64,000 nt of DNA from Variovorax sp. dw_308 (GCF_019207085.1 NZ_JAATOM010000011.1:1-64000); one strand, 5' to 3'. Positions 8,041-17,054 are shown, numbered from the stretch's first letter. The notes: generated by a model from the sequence alone, not told the origin. Numbers and translations are program-made.

Positions 8041-9043
8041 TTCCGCGCGGGTGCCTGGGCCGCGCGTGGTGGCGGTGGGTGCCGGACGCATGGGGCGCGG
8101 CATCGCGATTGCGTTCGCGTATGCGGGCCATCGCGTGTCGCTGGTCGACTTGCGCGAGCGCAGCGACGAGGCCTGGCGGAAGTTGCATGAAGAGGTGCTT
8201 GCAGAGGTTGAATCGAGCCTCGGCGGACTGGCGTCGCTGGGTGTGCTGGCGCGCGATCAAGTGGCCGGCATCGTGGCCCGCATCGACGTGGTGCGCGCGG
8301 TCGATGCGCCGCGTGCGCTGTCTGCAGCGGAGCTGGTGTTCGAAGGCGTGCCGGAAACGCTGCAAGCCAAGCGCGAGGCCTTCGAGCACATCAATGCGCA
8401 TTGCCGCGACGACGCCATCCTGACCTCGACCACGAGCAGCATCCTGGTCACGCAGATCGCCGAATTCGTGAAACGCCCCGAGCGCTTTCTCAATATTCAT
8501 TGGCTCAATCCGGCGTACGTGATTCCGGTGGTGGAGCTGAGCTATCACGCCGGCACCGACCCAGCAGTGCTCGCGCGCGCCAAGGCGCTGATGGAGGAGA
8601 TCGGCAAGCTGCCGGTGGTGTGCGGACCGACCCCGGGCTACATCGTGCCGCGGCTGCAGGCGCTCGTGATGAACGAGGCGGCGCGGATGATCGAGGAGGG
8701 CGCGGCCACTGCGGAAGAGATCGACAAGGCCACGCGGTTTGGACTGGGCCTGCGATTCGCGGCGCTGGGCGTGGTGGAGTTCATCGACTTCGGCGGCAGC
8801 GACATCCTGCATCACGCGAGCCGCGAGATGTCGGCATCGATCGACGCCAACCGCTACAAGGCACCGGCCATCCTGGACAAGATGATGAGCGAAGGGCGCC
8901 TGGGGTTGAAGACCGGCAGCGGCTTCTACGACTATGCCGGCCGCGACGTCGGCGCCTACCGCAGCGACGTGCTGTTGCGCACGCTGGGCATGTTGAAGCA
9001 TGCCGGGCTGTGGCGCCCGCCGGCGACGGCGACGCAGGATTAG
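8027..9043 (+). CDS. 3-hydroxyacyl-CoA dehydrogenase-family protein
   Basis: This 338-residue enzyme has the two-domain layout of the HAD family. The NAD-binding N-terminus carries GAGRMGRG (about residues 18-25). It keeps the TSTTSSI segment and the catalytic IHWLNP motif (the family's H..NP), with PGYIVPR and the GLKTGSGFYDY C-terminal domain. It would oxidise a 3-hydroxyacyl-CoA or a related small hydroxy acid; the carnitine-dehydrogenase and lambda-crystallin subgroups share the fold. Its start overlaps the end of the preceding opine-DH-like gene by 14 bases, so the two are translationally coupled. Confidence 0.8.
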   Translation: MTASDSARVPGPRVVAVGAGRMGRGIAIAFAYAGHRVSLVDLRERSDEAWRKLHEEVLAEVESSLGGLASLGVLARDQVAGIVARIDVVRAVDAPRALSAAELVFEGVPETLQAKREAFEHINAHCRDDAILTSTTSSILVTQIAEFVKRPERFLNIHWLNPAYVIPVVELSYHAGTDPAVLARAKALMEEIGKLPVVCGPTPGYIVPRLQALVMNEAARMIEEGAATAEEIDKATRFGLGLRFAALGVVEFIDFGGSDILHHASREMSASIDANRYKAPAILDKMMSEGRLGLKTGSGFYDYAGRDVGAYRSDVLLRTLGMLKHAGLWRPPATATQD

Positions 9044-9054
9044 CGAGGCAGCGC

Positions 9055-9864
9055 GTGAACGGCCCGGACATTCGCCGCGCGTTTGCGGACCTGTCGGTCG
9101 GGCAGGTTCACTACGCCTGTGCCGGCGAGGCGAGTGCGCCGGCCGTGTTGTTCCTGCACCAGACGCCGCGAAGTTGGGCCGAGTACCGCGCGGTCCTGCC
9201 CTTGGTCGGCCGGCGCTATTTAGCGGTGGCGATGGACACGGTCGGGTTCGGCGATTCGGCGCCCGCGCCGTGGGCGCCGACGATCGAGCATTGGGCGTCT
9301 GTCGCGGTGGAACTGCTGGCTTCGCTGGGGATCGAGAAAGCGCATGTCGTGGGGCACCACACCGGCGGCGTGATCGCGGTCGAACTGGCTGCGGCATGGC
9401 CGGAGCGCGTGGGGTCGCTGGTGCTTTCTTCCACGCCGTTCACCGATGCGGCCTTTCGTGCCGCGCGTGCCACGAGCAAGCCCATCGACGCGGTCACCCG
9501 CAGCGGGGACGGCGCGCACCTGCTGCAGATGTGGCGCAACCGGCAGGGCTTCTATCCGGCGGACCGCGCTGACTTGCTGGAGGCGTTCGTGCTTGATGCG
9601 CTGAAGGTGCGGAGCGATCTCGAAGGCGGCCATCGCGCGGTGGCGTCATATCGGATGGAGGAGCGGATCGGCCGTATCAGGCAACCGGTGCTGTTGCTGC
9701 GTGCCCCCGGCGACCCCTTTGCGTCGCCGCATGCCGCTGAACTGGCGGCGTATCTGCGTGATGCACGCATCGTCGATATCGAAGGCGGGATGGTGCCCTT
9801 ACCCGACCAGTTGCCCGACGCCTTCGCCGAAGCGATCCTCGACTTCCTCGACCGGCTCGAATGA
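9055..9864 (+). CDS. Alpha/beta-hydrolase-fold protein lacking the classical triad
   Basis: The 269-residue protein has the alpha/beta hydrolase fold: an oxyanion-region FLHQTP, the MDTVGFGDS strand, the nucleophile elbow and a late LLLRAPGDPF strand with the acid. At the elbow, however, the sequence is GHHTG (residues 100-104), so His102 stands where Ser is normal. Near the C-terminus the usual GGH is GGM, so the catalytic His is also missing. It may be a non-hydrolytic member, a cofactor-independent oxygenase-like or lyase-like enzyme, or a binding protein. Translation appears to start at GTG (9055). It is convergent with marR. Confidence 0.7.
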   Translation: MNGPDIRRAFADLSVGQVHYACAGEASAPAVLFLHQTPRSWAEYRAVLPLVGRRYLAVAMDTVGFGDSAPAPWAPTIEHWASVAVELLASLGIEKAHVVGHHTGGVIAVELAAAWPERVGSLVLSSTPFTDAAFRAARATSKPIDAVTRSGDGAHLLQMWRNRQGFYPADRADLLEAFVLDALKVRSDLEGGHRAVASYRMEERIGRIRQPVLLLRAPGDPFASPHAAELAAYLRDARIVDIEGGMVPLPDQLPDAFAEAILDFLDRLE

Positions 9865-9880
9865 GCAAGCCGGCGCGGCG

Positions 9881-10417
9881 TCAATCCTCTTCGTCTTCTA
9901 CTGCGGCGCCTGCATCCTCATGCAGCTCGATCATCCGCCGCAACGTGTTCTTCAGCACCTCGGCGCTCTGCAGGCCGAAAGGCTCCAGCACGCGATGCTC
10001 ATGTTCGCGCGCCAGTTCCATCAGGTGCTTGACGGTGCGCTCGCCTGCGTCGGTGATGCGCACCAAGGTGATGCGCCGGTCACTGTCATGGGGCAGGCGC
10101 TCCACATGGCCCTTGCTGGCCATGCGGTCCAGCATGCGCGTGACGGTCGGTTGCTTCATCACCGCGACCTGCGCAAGGCGGCCAATGCTGATCGGGTCGC
10201 CGCCTGCCAGCGTGGCCATCACGCGCCACTCCGAGATCGAAAAACCATGCTGCCGCGCCACCTTGTGGAACTCCGAGGAGATCAGGTGGCTGGCCTGCGC
10301 GAGCAGCGCCGGCAGGTAGTCGTCGACGAAGTGCCGGGGCACCGGCAGCGGCGCCGAAACAGCCTGTTTGCGTCGAGTCGAAGCTGGCACGGTGCTTGCG
10401 TTTCTAGGGTTATTCAT
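9881..10417 (-). CDS. MarR-family transcriptional regulator of the catabolic island
   Basis: The 178-residue protein has a basic N-terminal tail, a dimerisation helix (about 30-50), the winged helix-turn-helix (ISIGRLAQVAVMKQPTVTRMLDRM) and a wing with the DxRR signature (DSDRRITLVRITDAG). It ends in an acidic tail. MarR proteins of this kind usually repress aromatic-catabolic operons and release DNA on binding the substrate or its CoA ester. It is transcribed divergently from the IOR operon. A candidate operator lies 14 bases upstream of its ATG, and related sites occur at two other promoters of the island, so autoregulation and a three-promoter regulon are inferred. Confidence 0.88.
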   Translation of the reverse strand: MNNPRNASTVPASTRRKQAVSAPLPVPRHFVDDYLPALLAQASHLISSEFHKVARQHGFSISEWRVMATLAGGDPISIGRLAQVAVMKQPTVTRMLDRMASKGHVERLPHDSDRRITLVRITDAGERTVKHLMELAREHEHRVLEPFGLQSAEVLKNTLRRMIELHEDAGAAVEDEED

Positions 10418-10419
10418 GA

Positions 10420-10448
10420 TTGTGCATACATTCAGATCTAAAGAATAT
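10420..10448 (+). promoter_or_regulatory. Promoter of the IOR-dioxygenase operon
   Basis: TTGTGC (10420-10425) and GAATAT (10443-10448) are 17 bases apart in the marR-iorA divergent region. The first gene begins at 10492. The spacer contains the candidate MarR operator. Confidence 0.5.
10431..10442. promoter_or_regulatory. Candidate MarR operator 2
   Basis: TTCAGATCTAAA is a near-perfect palindrome around AGATCT (10 of 12 positions self-symmetric). It lies between marR and the IOR operon, directly upstream of the putative -10 box. It shares 10 of 12 bases with each of the motifs at 6874 and 22769. Confidence 0.55.
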
Positions 10449-10491
10449 ACGCACTTCGGGCGAGCGCGTCCGAGGGTTTTCAAGGAGCACT

Positions 10492-12675
10492 ATGGCTGAG
10501 CGGTCTTTTGTCGAGGAAGTAAAGAAGCTGAGGCTCGGCGCCGGAGACATTTTCAGCGGCGAGGGCATTCTGGCGGTGACCAAGGGTTTGCTGGAATCGG
10601 GCGTGGCCTATGTCGCCGGCTACCAGGGCGCGCCGATCTCGCACCTGATGGATGTGCTGGCCGATGCGCAGGACATCCTGGCCGAACAGGGCATCCGCTT
10701 CGAGAACAGTGCGAGCGAAGCGACGGCGGCGGCGACGCTGGCGGCATCGGTCAACTATCCGCTGCGCGGCGCCGTGACCTTCAAGGCGACCGTGGGCACC
10801 AATGTGGCCTCCGATGCGCTGGCCAACCTGGCGTCCGGCGGCGTGACCGGCGGCGCGCTCATCATCGTGGGCGAGGACTACGGCGAGGGCTCGTCGATCA
10901 TGCAGGAGCGCAGCCATGCCTTTGCGATGAAGTCGCAGATGTGGCTGCTCGATCCGCGGCCCAACCTGCCCTCGATCGTCGATGCCGTGAAGCAGGGCTT
11001 CGATCTTTCCGAGGCGAGCAACACGCCGGTGATGCTGCAATTGCGCATCCGCGCCTGCCACGTGCACGGGCAGTTCGTCGCATCCGACAACGTGCCGCCG
11101 AAGTTCACGCTGAAGGAGGCGATGGAGTCGCCGCAGCGCGACGTGAGCCGCATCGTGCTGCCGCCTGCCAGCTTCGTGCACGAGCAGGAAAAGGTGCGCG
11201 ACCGCTGGCCTGCCGCAGTTCGCTTCATCGAGGAGCGCAAGCTCAACGAGTTCTTCAACGAAGGCGCGGACGACATCGGCGTGATCGTGCAGGGCGGCAG
11301 CTACAACACGCTGGTGCGCGCGCTCGAGCGGCTCGGGCTGGCCGACGTGTACGGCAACTCGAAAGTGCCGCTGTACGTGATGAACGTGGCCTACCCGGTG
11401 ATCGACAGCGAAGTGCTGCGCTTCTGCAAGGGCAAGCGCGCGGTGCTGCTCGTCGAGGAAGGGCAGCCCAACTTCATCGAGCAGAACCTCGCGACGATCC
11501 TGCGGCAAGCCGGCGTCGATGCCGCGCTGCACGGCAAGGACATGCTGCCGGTGGCTGGCGAATACACGGCCGCGGTGTTGCTCAAGGGCGCACGCACATT
11601 CTTCGAGCGCTATGAACGCATCGCGCCGCTGCCGGTGGTCGCGCCGGTGCGCAGGGTCATTCCGCTCACGGCCGTGGCCAACATCGGTGTCGATGCTGCG
11701 CCGGAGCCCTCGCGTCCGTTGGACGATAGCGTGCATGCGCGCCCGCCGGGCTTCTGCACCGGCTGTCCGGAGCGGCCGATCTTCAGCGCGATGAAGCTGG
11801 TCGAGCGCGAACTCGGTCCGCACCACATCAGCGCCGACATCGGCTGCCACCTGTTCTCGATCCTGCCGCCGTTCCACCTCGGCAACACGACCATGGGCTA
11901 TGGCCTGGGCGCGGCCGGTGCGTCTGCGCTCAACGTGCCCGCGGGCAAGCGGGCGATCTCGATGATGGGCGACGGCGGCTTCTGGCACAACGGGCTGACC
12001 AGCGGCATTGCCAACGCGGTGTTCAATCGCAGCGACAACCTGACCATCGTGGTCGACAACAACTACACCTCGGCCACGGGCGGGCAGGACATCCTGTCGT
12101 CGACGGCGATCAATCCCACGCGCAGCACCGGCCACGCGATCGAGCAGGCCGTGCGAGGCGTCGGCGTGAAGTGGGTCAAGACCATCCGCCGCACCTACGA
12201 CGTGGCCGGCATGCGCGACCTGTTGCGCGAAGCCCTGACGACGAAGGAGAAGGGCCCGAAGGTGCTGATCGCGCAATCGGAATGCATGCTCAACAAGCAG
12301 CGCCGGGAGAAGCCGCTGGTGCGCAAGGCCGTGGCCGAAGGCAAGCGGGTGGTTCGCGAGAAGTTCGGCATCGATTCCGACACCTGCACGGGCGACCACT
12401 CGTGCATCCGCCTGTCGGGCTGCCCGTCGCTCTCGATCAAGCCCAACCCCGATCCGCTGCGCACCGACCCGATTGCGACCGTGCTCGATAGCTGCGTCGG
12501 CTGCGGCAACTGTGGCGACGTGTCGCATGCGGCAGTGCTGTGCCCGTCGTTCTACAAGGCGCAGGTCGTGAGCAATCCCAACAAGTGGGACCGCCTGCGC
12601 GAACGCGTGCGCTCTTCCGTCATCGGCTGGATGCAGCGCGGCGATGCCCGGCGCCGCGAACGTTTCGCCTTCTGA
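10492..12675 (+). CDS. iorA: Indolepyruvate ferredoxin oxidoreductase, alpha subunit
   Basis: This 727-residue thiamine-diphosphate 2-oxoacid oxidoreductase subunit oxidatively decarboxylates aryl 2-oxo acids to aryl-acyl-CoA. The N-terminal domain carries the pyrimidine-binding region (GYQGAPISHLMDVL). The second half has the TPP/Mg motif (GDGGFWHNGLTSG through NN). The C-terminal ferredoxin region carries CTGDHSCIRLSGC and CVGCGNCG then CP; the first Fe-S cluster motif departs from the standard CxxCxxC spacing. The ATG at 10492 is preceded by GGAGCACT. In an aerobe and within a dioxygenase operon, a substrate other than indolepyruvate, such as an arylglyoxylate, is plausible. The beta subunit follows 7 bases downstream. 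Confidence 0.88.
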   Translation: MAERSFVEEVKKLRLGAGDIFSGEGILAVTKGLLESGVAYVAGYQGAPISHLMDVLADAQDILAEQGIRFENSASEATAAATLAASVNYPLRGAVTFKATVGTNVASDALANLASGGVTGGALIIVGEDYGEGSSIMQERSHAFAMKSQMWLLDPRPNLPSIVDAVKQGFDLSEASNTPVMLQLRIRACHVHGQFVASDNVPPKFTLKEAMESPQRDVSRIVLPPASFVHEQEKVRDRWPAAVRFIEERKLNEFFNEGADDIGVIVQGGSYNTLVRALERLGLADVYGNSKVPLYVMNVAYPVIDSEVLRFCKGKRAVLLVEEGQPNFIEQNLATILRQAGVDAALHGKDMLPVAGEYTAAVLLKGARTFFERYERIAPLPVVAPVRRVIPLTAVANIGVDAAPEPSRPLDDSVHARPPGFCTGCPERPIFSAMKLVERELGPHHISADIGCHLFSILPPFHLGNTTMGYGLGAAGASALNVPAGKRAISMMGDGGFWHNGLTSGIANAVFNRSDNLTIVVDNNYTSATGGQDILSSTAINPTRSTGHAIEQAVRGVGVKWVKTIRRTYDVAGMRDLLREALTTKEKGPKVLIAQSECMLNKQRREKPLVRKAVAEGKRVVREKFGIDSDTCTGDHSCIRLSGCPSLSIKPNPDPLRTDPIATVLDSCVGCGNCGDVSHAAVLCPSFYKAQVVSNPNKWDRLRERVRSSVIGWMQRGDARRRERFAF

Positions 12676-12682
12676 AGTCTTC

Positions 12683-14188
12683 ATGAATTCCACACAACCC
12701 ATCAAGATCGCCATCCTGGCCATGGGCGGAGAGGGCGGCGGCGTGCTGGCCGACTGGATCGTCGACCTCGGCGAGCACAACGGCTACATCGCGCAAACCA
12801 CTTCCGTGCCCGGCGTGGCGCAGCGCACCGGCGCCACCATCTACTACGTCGAGCTTTATCCCGAGGCACGCGCCAAGGCCGATGGCGGCCATCCCGTGCT
12901 GGCGCTGATGCCGCTGCCTGGCGACGTCGACCTGGTGCTGGCATCGGAACTGATGGAAGCGGGACGCGCGGTGCAGCGCGGGCTGGTCACGCAGGACCGC
13001 ACCACGCTGGTCGCCTCTACCCATCGCGTGTATTCGATTGCCGAGAAGTCGGCGATGGGCGATGGGCGCGTGGACAGCGAGCAATTGGTCGCGCATGCGC
13101 AGAAGGCGGCCAAGCGCTTCATCCGCTTCGACATGGCGCAAGCGGCCGAGCAGGCGGGCAGCGTGATCAGCGCGGTGCTGTTCGGCGCGCTGGCGGGCTC
13201 GGGTGCCTTGCCTTTCAGCCGTGCGCAGTTCGAGGCGACGGTGGAGCGGGGCGGCGTTGGCGTGAAGCCGAGCCTGAAGGCGTTTGGTGGTGCGTTCGAG
13301 CGAGTGCAGTCGGGGTCGGAAGCCGATGCGGCGGCGGCAGCGTTGCCTGCGCGCGCGGCGCCAGCGCCCAGCCATCCGGCAGTGCGGGCATTGGTTGAGC
13401 GCGTGCAGAAGGATTTCCCCGTGTCCGCCCAACCGATCCTGCTCGAAGGCGTGCGCCGGCTGATCGACTACCAGGACACGGCCTATGCGGGCACCTTCCT
13501 CGACCGCATGTGCAAGATCCACGCGCTGCGCATCGACGATGGCGGCAGGCTCGCCGAGAGCACCGCGCGCCATCTGGCGCTGTGGATGTCGTATGAAGAC
13601 ACCGCGCGCGTCGCCGCCCTGAAGACACGTGCCACCCGCTTCGACCGCGTGCGCGACGAGACCGGCGTGCAGGCCGACCAGGTGATGGCCATCAACGAAT
13701 ACATGCATCCGCGCCTGCAGGAGATCTGCGAGACGTTGCCCGGTGGCGTCGGCCGCTGGTTGATGAACTCGGGCATGCCGCGCCGCTTTGTCGAGCGCAT
13801 GACGCAAAAGGGTCGCGTGATCCAGACCAGTTCGCTGCATGGCTACCTGATGCTGCGTTGCGTGGCAGCGGCCGCGCGCTGGCGCCGTTCCACCACGCGG
13901 TTCGCGGAAGAGAACCAGCTCATCGAAGAATGGCTGGAGCGCATCGCGCAAACCGCCGCGATCAACCCGGCGCTGGCGCTCGAGATTGCGGAATGCCAGC
14001 GTCTGGTAAAGGGCTACAGCGACACGCACGAACGCGGCTTGCGCAACTACACGCTGGTGATGGGCGCCGCCCGACGCGCCGGCAGTGCGCTGGCACCCGC
14101 CACCTTGCGGGAACTGCGCGATGCGGCCCTTGCCGACGAGCATGGCCACCAGCTGCGCGCCGTGCTGGCCCACTACGCGCTCGCCTGA
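12683..14188 (+). CDS. iorB: IOR beta subunit with C-terminal extension
   Basis: The 501-residue protein has an N-terminal IorB domain (IAILAMGGEGGGVLADW, QTTSVPGVAQRTGAT, about residues 1-200) that completes the 2-oxoacid oxidoreductase. It is followed by roughly 300 residues resembling the extension found in IorB-like proteins of aerobic proteobacteria (DUF6537 type). Classical IorB is only about 200 residues. The linker between the two parts is rich in Ala and Pro (near residue 220-235). The start codon is 7 bases after the alpha-subunit stop. The role of the extension is unknown. Confidence 0.85.
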   Translation: MNSTQPIKIAILAMGGEGGGVLADWIVDLGEHNGYIAQTTSVPGVAQRTGATIYYVELYPEARAKADGGHPVLALMPLPGDVDLVLASELMEAGRAVQRGLVTQDRTTLVASTHRVYSIAEKSAMGDGRVDSEQLVAHAQKAAKRFIRFDMAQAAEQAGSVISAVLFGALAGSGALPFSRAQFEATVERGGVGVKPSLKAFGGAFERVQSGSEADAAAAALPARAAPAPSHPAVRALVERVQKDFPVSAQPILLEGVRRLIDYQDTAYAGTFLDRMCKIHALRIDDGGRLAESTARHLALWMSYEDTARVAALKTRATRFDRVRDETGVQADQVMAINEYMHPRLQEICETLPGGVGRWLMNSGMPRRFVERMTQKGRVIQTSSLHGYLMLRCVAAAARWRRSTTRFAEENQLIEEWLERIAQTAAINPALALEIAECQRLVKGYSDTHERGLRNYTLVMGAARRAGSALAPATLRELRDAALADEHGHQLRAVLAHYALA

Positions 14189-14209
14189 CAACGACAGAAG
14201 AGAGGCACG

Positions 14210-15205
14210 ATGTCACACGAACCACTTCCCACCCTCACGTTGCGCGTCGCGGAGGCGCGGCAACTCAATCCGCTGATCCGCATGTTCCGGCTGCGGACCG
14301 ACGACGGTTCCGCGCTGCCCGGCTTCACGGCCGGCGCGCATATCCGCGTGAAGGTCGCGCTGCCCGATGGCAAGGAAGATTGGCGTCACTACTCGCTCAT
14401 CAATCCTGAAGCGAAGCAGGGCGCGACCGAGGCGCCGCATGAATACGTGATTGCCGTGCGCATCGAGGATGGCGGCCGCGGCGGCTCGCGTTTCATGCAC
14501 CAGACCCTGAAGGAAGGCGACGCACTGACCATCGAGGTGCCGAAGAACGACTTTCCGGTGCACGACGGCGCGGCGCGGGCGGTGCTGATCGCCGGCGGCA
14601 TCGGCATCACGCCGATGATCAGCATGGCCGCGCAACGCAAGGTGCAAGGCGCGCCGGTGCGCATGCACTATGCCGGCCGCAGCCGCGAGTTGATGGCCTT
14701 CCTGCCGGAACTGGACGCGTTGCTCGCTGGCGACCTCATCGTCCACACCGACGTCGAGGCTGGCGCGCCGTTGAACATCGAGGCATTGCTCGACGGCTGC
14801 GAGTCTCAAGACCAGCTTTATGTCTGCGGCCCCAAGGTCATGCTCGACGCCGTGCTTGCCGCCACGCAAAAGCGCGGCTGGACGCACGACCGCGTGCACT
14901 TCGAACTCTTCACCACGCCGGCCGTGGAAGAGGGCGACCATCCCTTCGAAGTCGTGCTCGCGATGTCGGGCAAGACCTTCACCGTGCCGGCCGACAGGAC
15001 CATCCTCGACTGCATGATCGACGAGGGCTGTGACCCGATGTACGACTGCAAGCGCGGCGAATGCGGCGTGTGCGCGACGCCGGTGATGGAAGGCGAGATC
15101 GACCATCGCGACTACGTGCTGATGGCCAGCGAGAAGGCCGCCGGCAACGTGATCCAGATCTGCATCTCGCGTGCCAAGGGTGCGCGGCTGGTGCTGGATG
15201 TCTAG
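14210..15205 (+). CDS. PDR/VanB-type flavin and [2Fe-2S] oxidoreductase
   Basis: This 331-residue class IA-type reductase passes electrons from NAD(P)H to an oxygenase. Domain order is an FMN-binding beta-barrel (RHYSLINP near 60-70), an NAD-binding domain (AGGIGITPMISMA) and a C-terminal plant-type ferredoxin with the cluster motif CKRGECGVC plus a distal Cys (QICISRAKG). It lies 22 bases before the first Rieske alpha gene and is the only such reductase in the island, so it probably serves both dioxygenases. In the iad-type locus this role belongs to the reductase component. Confidence 0.9.
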   Translation: MSHEPLPTLTLRVAEARQLNPLIRMFRLRTDDGSALPGFTAGAHIRVKVALPDGKEDWRHYSLINPEAKQGATEAPHEYVIAVRIEDGGRGGSRFMHQTLKEGDALTIEVPKNDFPVHDGAARAVLIAGGIGITPMISMAAQRKVQGAPVRMHYAGRSRELMAFLPELDALLAGDLIVHTDVEAGAPLNIEALLDGCESQDQLYVCGPKVMLDAVLAATQKRGWTHDRVHFELFTTPAVEEGDHPFEVVLAMSGKTFTVPADRTILDCMIDEGCDPMYDCKRGECGVCATPVMEGEIDHRDYVLMASEKAAGNVIQICISRAKGARLVLDV

Positions 15206-15226
15206 GAAGAATTCAGGAGACCCCAC

Positions 15227-16567
15227 ATGACGACCTACCGCGGAAATCCCGAAGCGATTCGCGCGCTGGTGCAGCCCGACCGCGTGCACCGCGACCTCTA
15301 CATCAACCAGGAATTGTTCGACCTGGAGCAGGAACACTTCTTCGCGAACACCTGGAACTACGTCGGCCACGACAGCCAGTTGCCCAAGCCCGGCGACTAC
15401 ATCAGCAACGAGATCGGCGGCCGCCCGCTGATCGTGGTGCGCCACACCGATGGCTCCGTGCGCGTGATGATGAACCGCTGCGCCCACAAGGGCTCGCGCC
15501 TCGTCAGCGCGCCCTGCGGCAACACCGGCAAGTTCTTCCGCTGCCCGTATCACGCGTGGACCTTCAAGACCGATGGCTCGCTGCTGTCGATCCCGTTGAA
15601 GAACGGCTACGAAGGCACGCAACTGAGCCAGTGCGAATCGTCCAAGGGACTCACGCAGGTGAAGAACGTGCGGCTCTATCGCGGCTTCATCTTCGTCAAG
15701 CTGAACGACACGGGCCCGGACTTCGAGGAGTTCTTCGGCGACTCGCTGAGTTCCATCGACAACATGGCCGACCGCTCGCCCGAGGGCGAACTGGAGATTG
15801 CCGGCGGTTGCCTGCGCTTCATGCACCAGTGCAACTGGAAGATGTTCATCGAGAACCTCAACGACACCATGCATCCGATGGTGGCGCACGAGTCGTCCGC
15901 CGGCACCGCCAAGACCATGTGGTCGGGCAAGCCGGCGGAAGAGCCCAAGCCGATGGCCATCGAGCAGTTCGTGCCCTTCATGTCGGACTACAAGTTCTTC
16001 GAGGATATGGGCGTGCGCGTGTTCGACAACGGCCACAGTTTCTCGGGCGTGCACTACAGCATCCACAGCAAGTATTCGGCGATTCCGGAATACGACGCGG
16101 CCATGCAGGCGAAGTACGGGCCGGAGCGCACCCAGCAGATCCTGGGCCTCGCGCGGCACAACACGGTGTACTACCCGAACCTCACGATCAAGGGCGCGAT
16201 CCAGTCGATCCGCGTGGTCAAGCCGATCGCGGTCGACAAGACATTGGTCGAGAGCTGGACCTTTCGCCTGAAGGGCGCGCCGCCGGAGTTGCTGCATCGG
16301 ACCACGATGTACAACCGGCTCATCAATTCGCCTTTCTCCGTCGTCGGCCATGACGACCTGCAGGCCTATCGCGGCATCCAGGCCGGCCTGCACGCCAGTG
16401 GCAACGAATGGGTCAGCCTGCATCGCAACTTCGATACGGCGGAGGTCGACCAGAAGGACGTGACCGCCATCGGCACCAGCGAGATTTCCATGCGCAACCA
16501 GTACCGCGCATGGGAACGCCACATGACGGCGAACATGGCGAGCGTGGCGGAGAAGGCCGAAGCATGA
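15227..16567 (+). CDS. Rieske dioxygenase alpha subunit (system 1)
   Basis: The 446-residue large subunit of a ring-hydroxylating dioxygenase has Rieske [2Fe-2S] ligands C85 and H87 (RCAHKG) and C106 and H109 (CPYHAW). The mononuclear-iron triad region is NDTMHPMVAH (D213 bridging, H216 and H221 as ligands). It inserts oxygen into an aromatic or indolic ring, with the beta subunit encoded directly downstream (4-base ATGA overlap) and the reductase upstream. It is closely similar to the alpha subunit at 25385, with about three quarters identity over the first 55 residues. Indole-3-acetate as substrate is inferred from locus content. Confidence 0.92.
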   Translation: MTTYRGNPEAIRALVQPDRVHRDLYINQELFDLEQEHFFANTWNYVGHDSQLPKPGDYISNEIGGRPLIVVRHTDGSVRVMMNRCAHKGSRLVSAPCGNTGKFFRCPYHAWTFKTDGSLLSIPLKNGYEGTQLSQCESSKGLTQVKNVRLYRGFIFVKLNDTGPDFEEFFGDSLSSIDNMADRSPEGELEIAGGCLRFMHQCNWKMFIENLNDTMHPMVAHESSAGTAKTMWSGKPAEEPKPMAIEQFVPFMSDYKFFEDMGVRVFDNGHSFSGVHYSIHSKYSAIPEYDAAMQAKYGPERTQQILGLARHNTVYYPNLTIKGAIQSIRVVKPIAVDKTLVESWTFRLKGAPPELLHRTTMYNRLINSPFSVVGHDDLQAYRGIQAGLHASGNEWVSLHRNFDTAEVDQKDVTAIGTSEISMRNQYRAWERHMTANMASVAEKAEA

Positions 16568-17046
16568 CCGCTGTTACCCGCCAGGACCTCATCGACTTCG
16601 TCGTTCGCGAGTGCCGCCTGCTCGACGCCAAGCGCTATGAAGAGTGGAACGCGCTCTTCACCGACGACGCCTTCTACTGGTTGCCGCTGGTCCCCGACCA
16701 GGAAGACGGCTACCAGCACACCTCGCACATGTACGAGGACAAGCTGCTGCGCGACCTGCGCATCGAGCGCCTGAAGAGCCCGCGTGCCTTCTCGCAGCAG
16801 CCGCCCAGCCGCTGCCATCACCTGTTGCAGACGCCGACCGTGGAGTCCTTCGACGAAGCCGGCAACAAGTTCATCGTGCGCACCGAGTTCCACTACACGG
16901 AGTCGCAAGGCGACGAATTGCAGTTCTACGTCGGCACCTTCTTCCATCACCTCACCTTGAGCGATGGCGCGCTGCGCATGACGCTCAAGCGCGTGAACCT
17001 TCTCAATTGCGACGCGGCCCTGCCGGCGGTGCAGTTGTTCATCTGA
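16564..17046 (+). CDS. Dioxygenase beta subunit (system 1)
   Basis: This 160-residue small subunit of the ring-hydroxylating dioxygenase has the SnoaL-like cone fold (DFVVRECRLLDAKRYEEW, YEDKLLRDLRIERL). It has no metal site and stabilises the alpha3beta3 hexamer. Its ATG overlaps the alpha stop (ATGA), which sets the start. It ends with the same PAVQLFI tail as the second beta subunit at 26704, showing that the two systems share ancestry. Confidence 0.92.
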   Translation: MTAVTRQDLIDFVVRECRLLDAKRYEEWNALFTDDAFYWLPLVPDQEDGYQHTSHMYEDKLLRDLRIERLKSPRAFSQQPPSRCHHLLQTPTVESFDEAGNKFIVRTEFHYTESQGDELQFYVGTFFHHLTLSDGALRMTLKRVNLLNCDAALPAVQLFI

Positions 17047-17054
17047 TCGAGCCC

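Noticed and set aside
12620..16522. Very long minus-strand open frames opposite the IOR and dioxygenase genes
   Set aside because: They mirror the third-codon GC bias of the real plus-strand genes, are His/Arg/Ala-rich and show no domain; the plus-strand genes have clear motifs.
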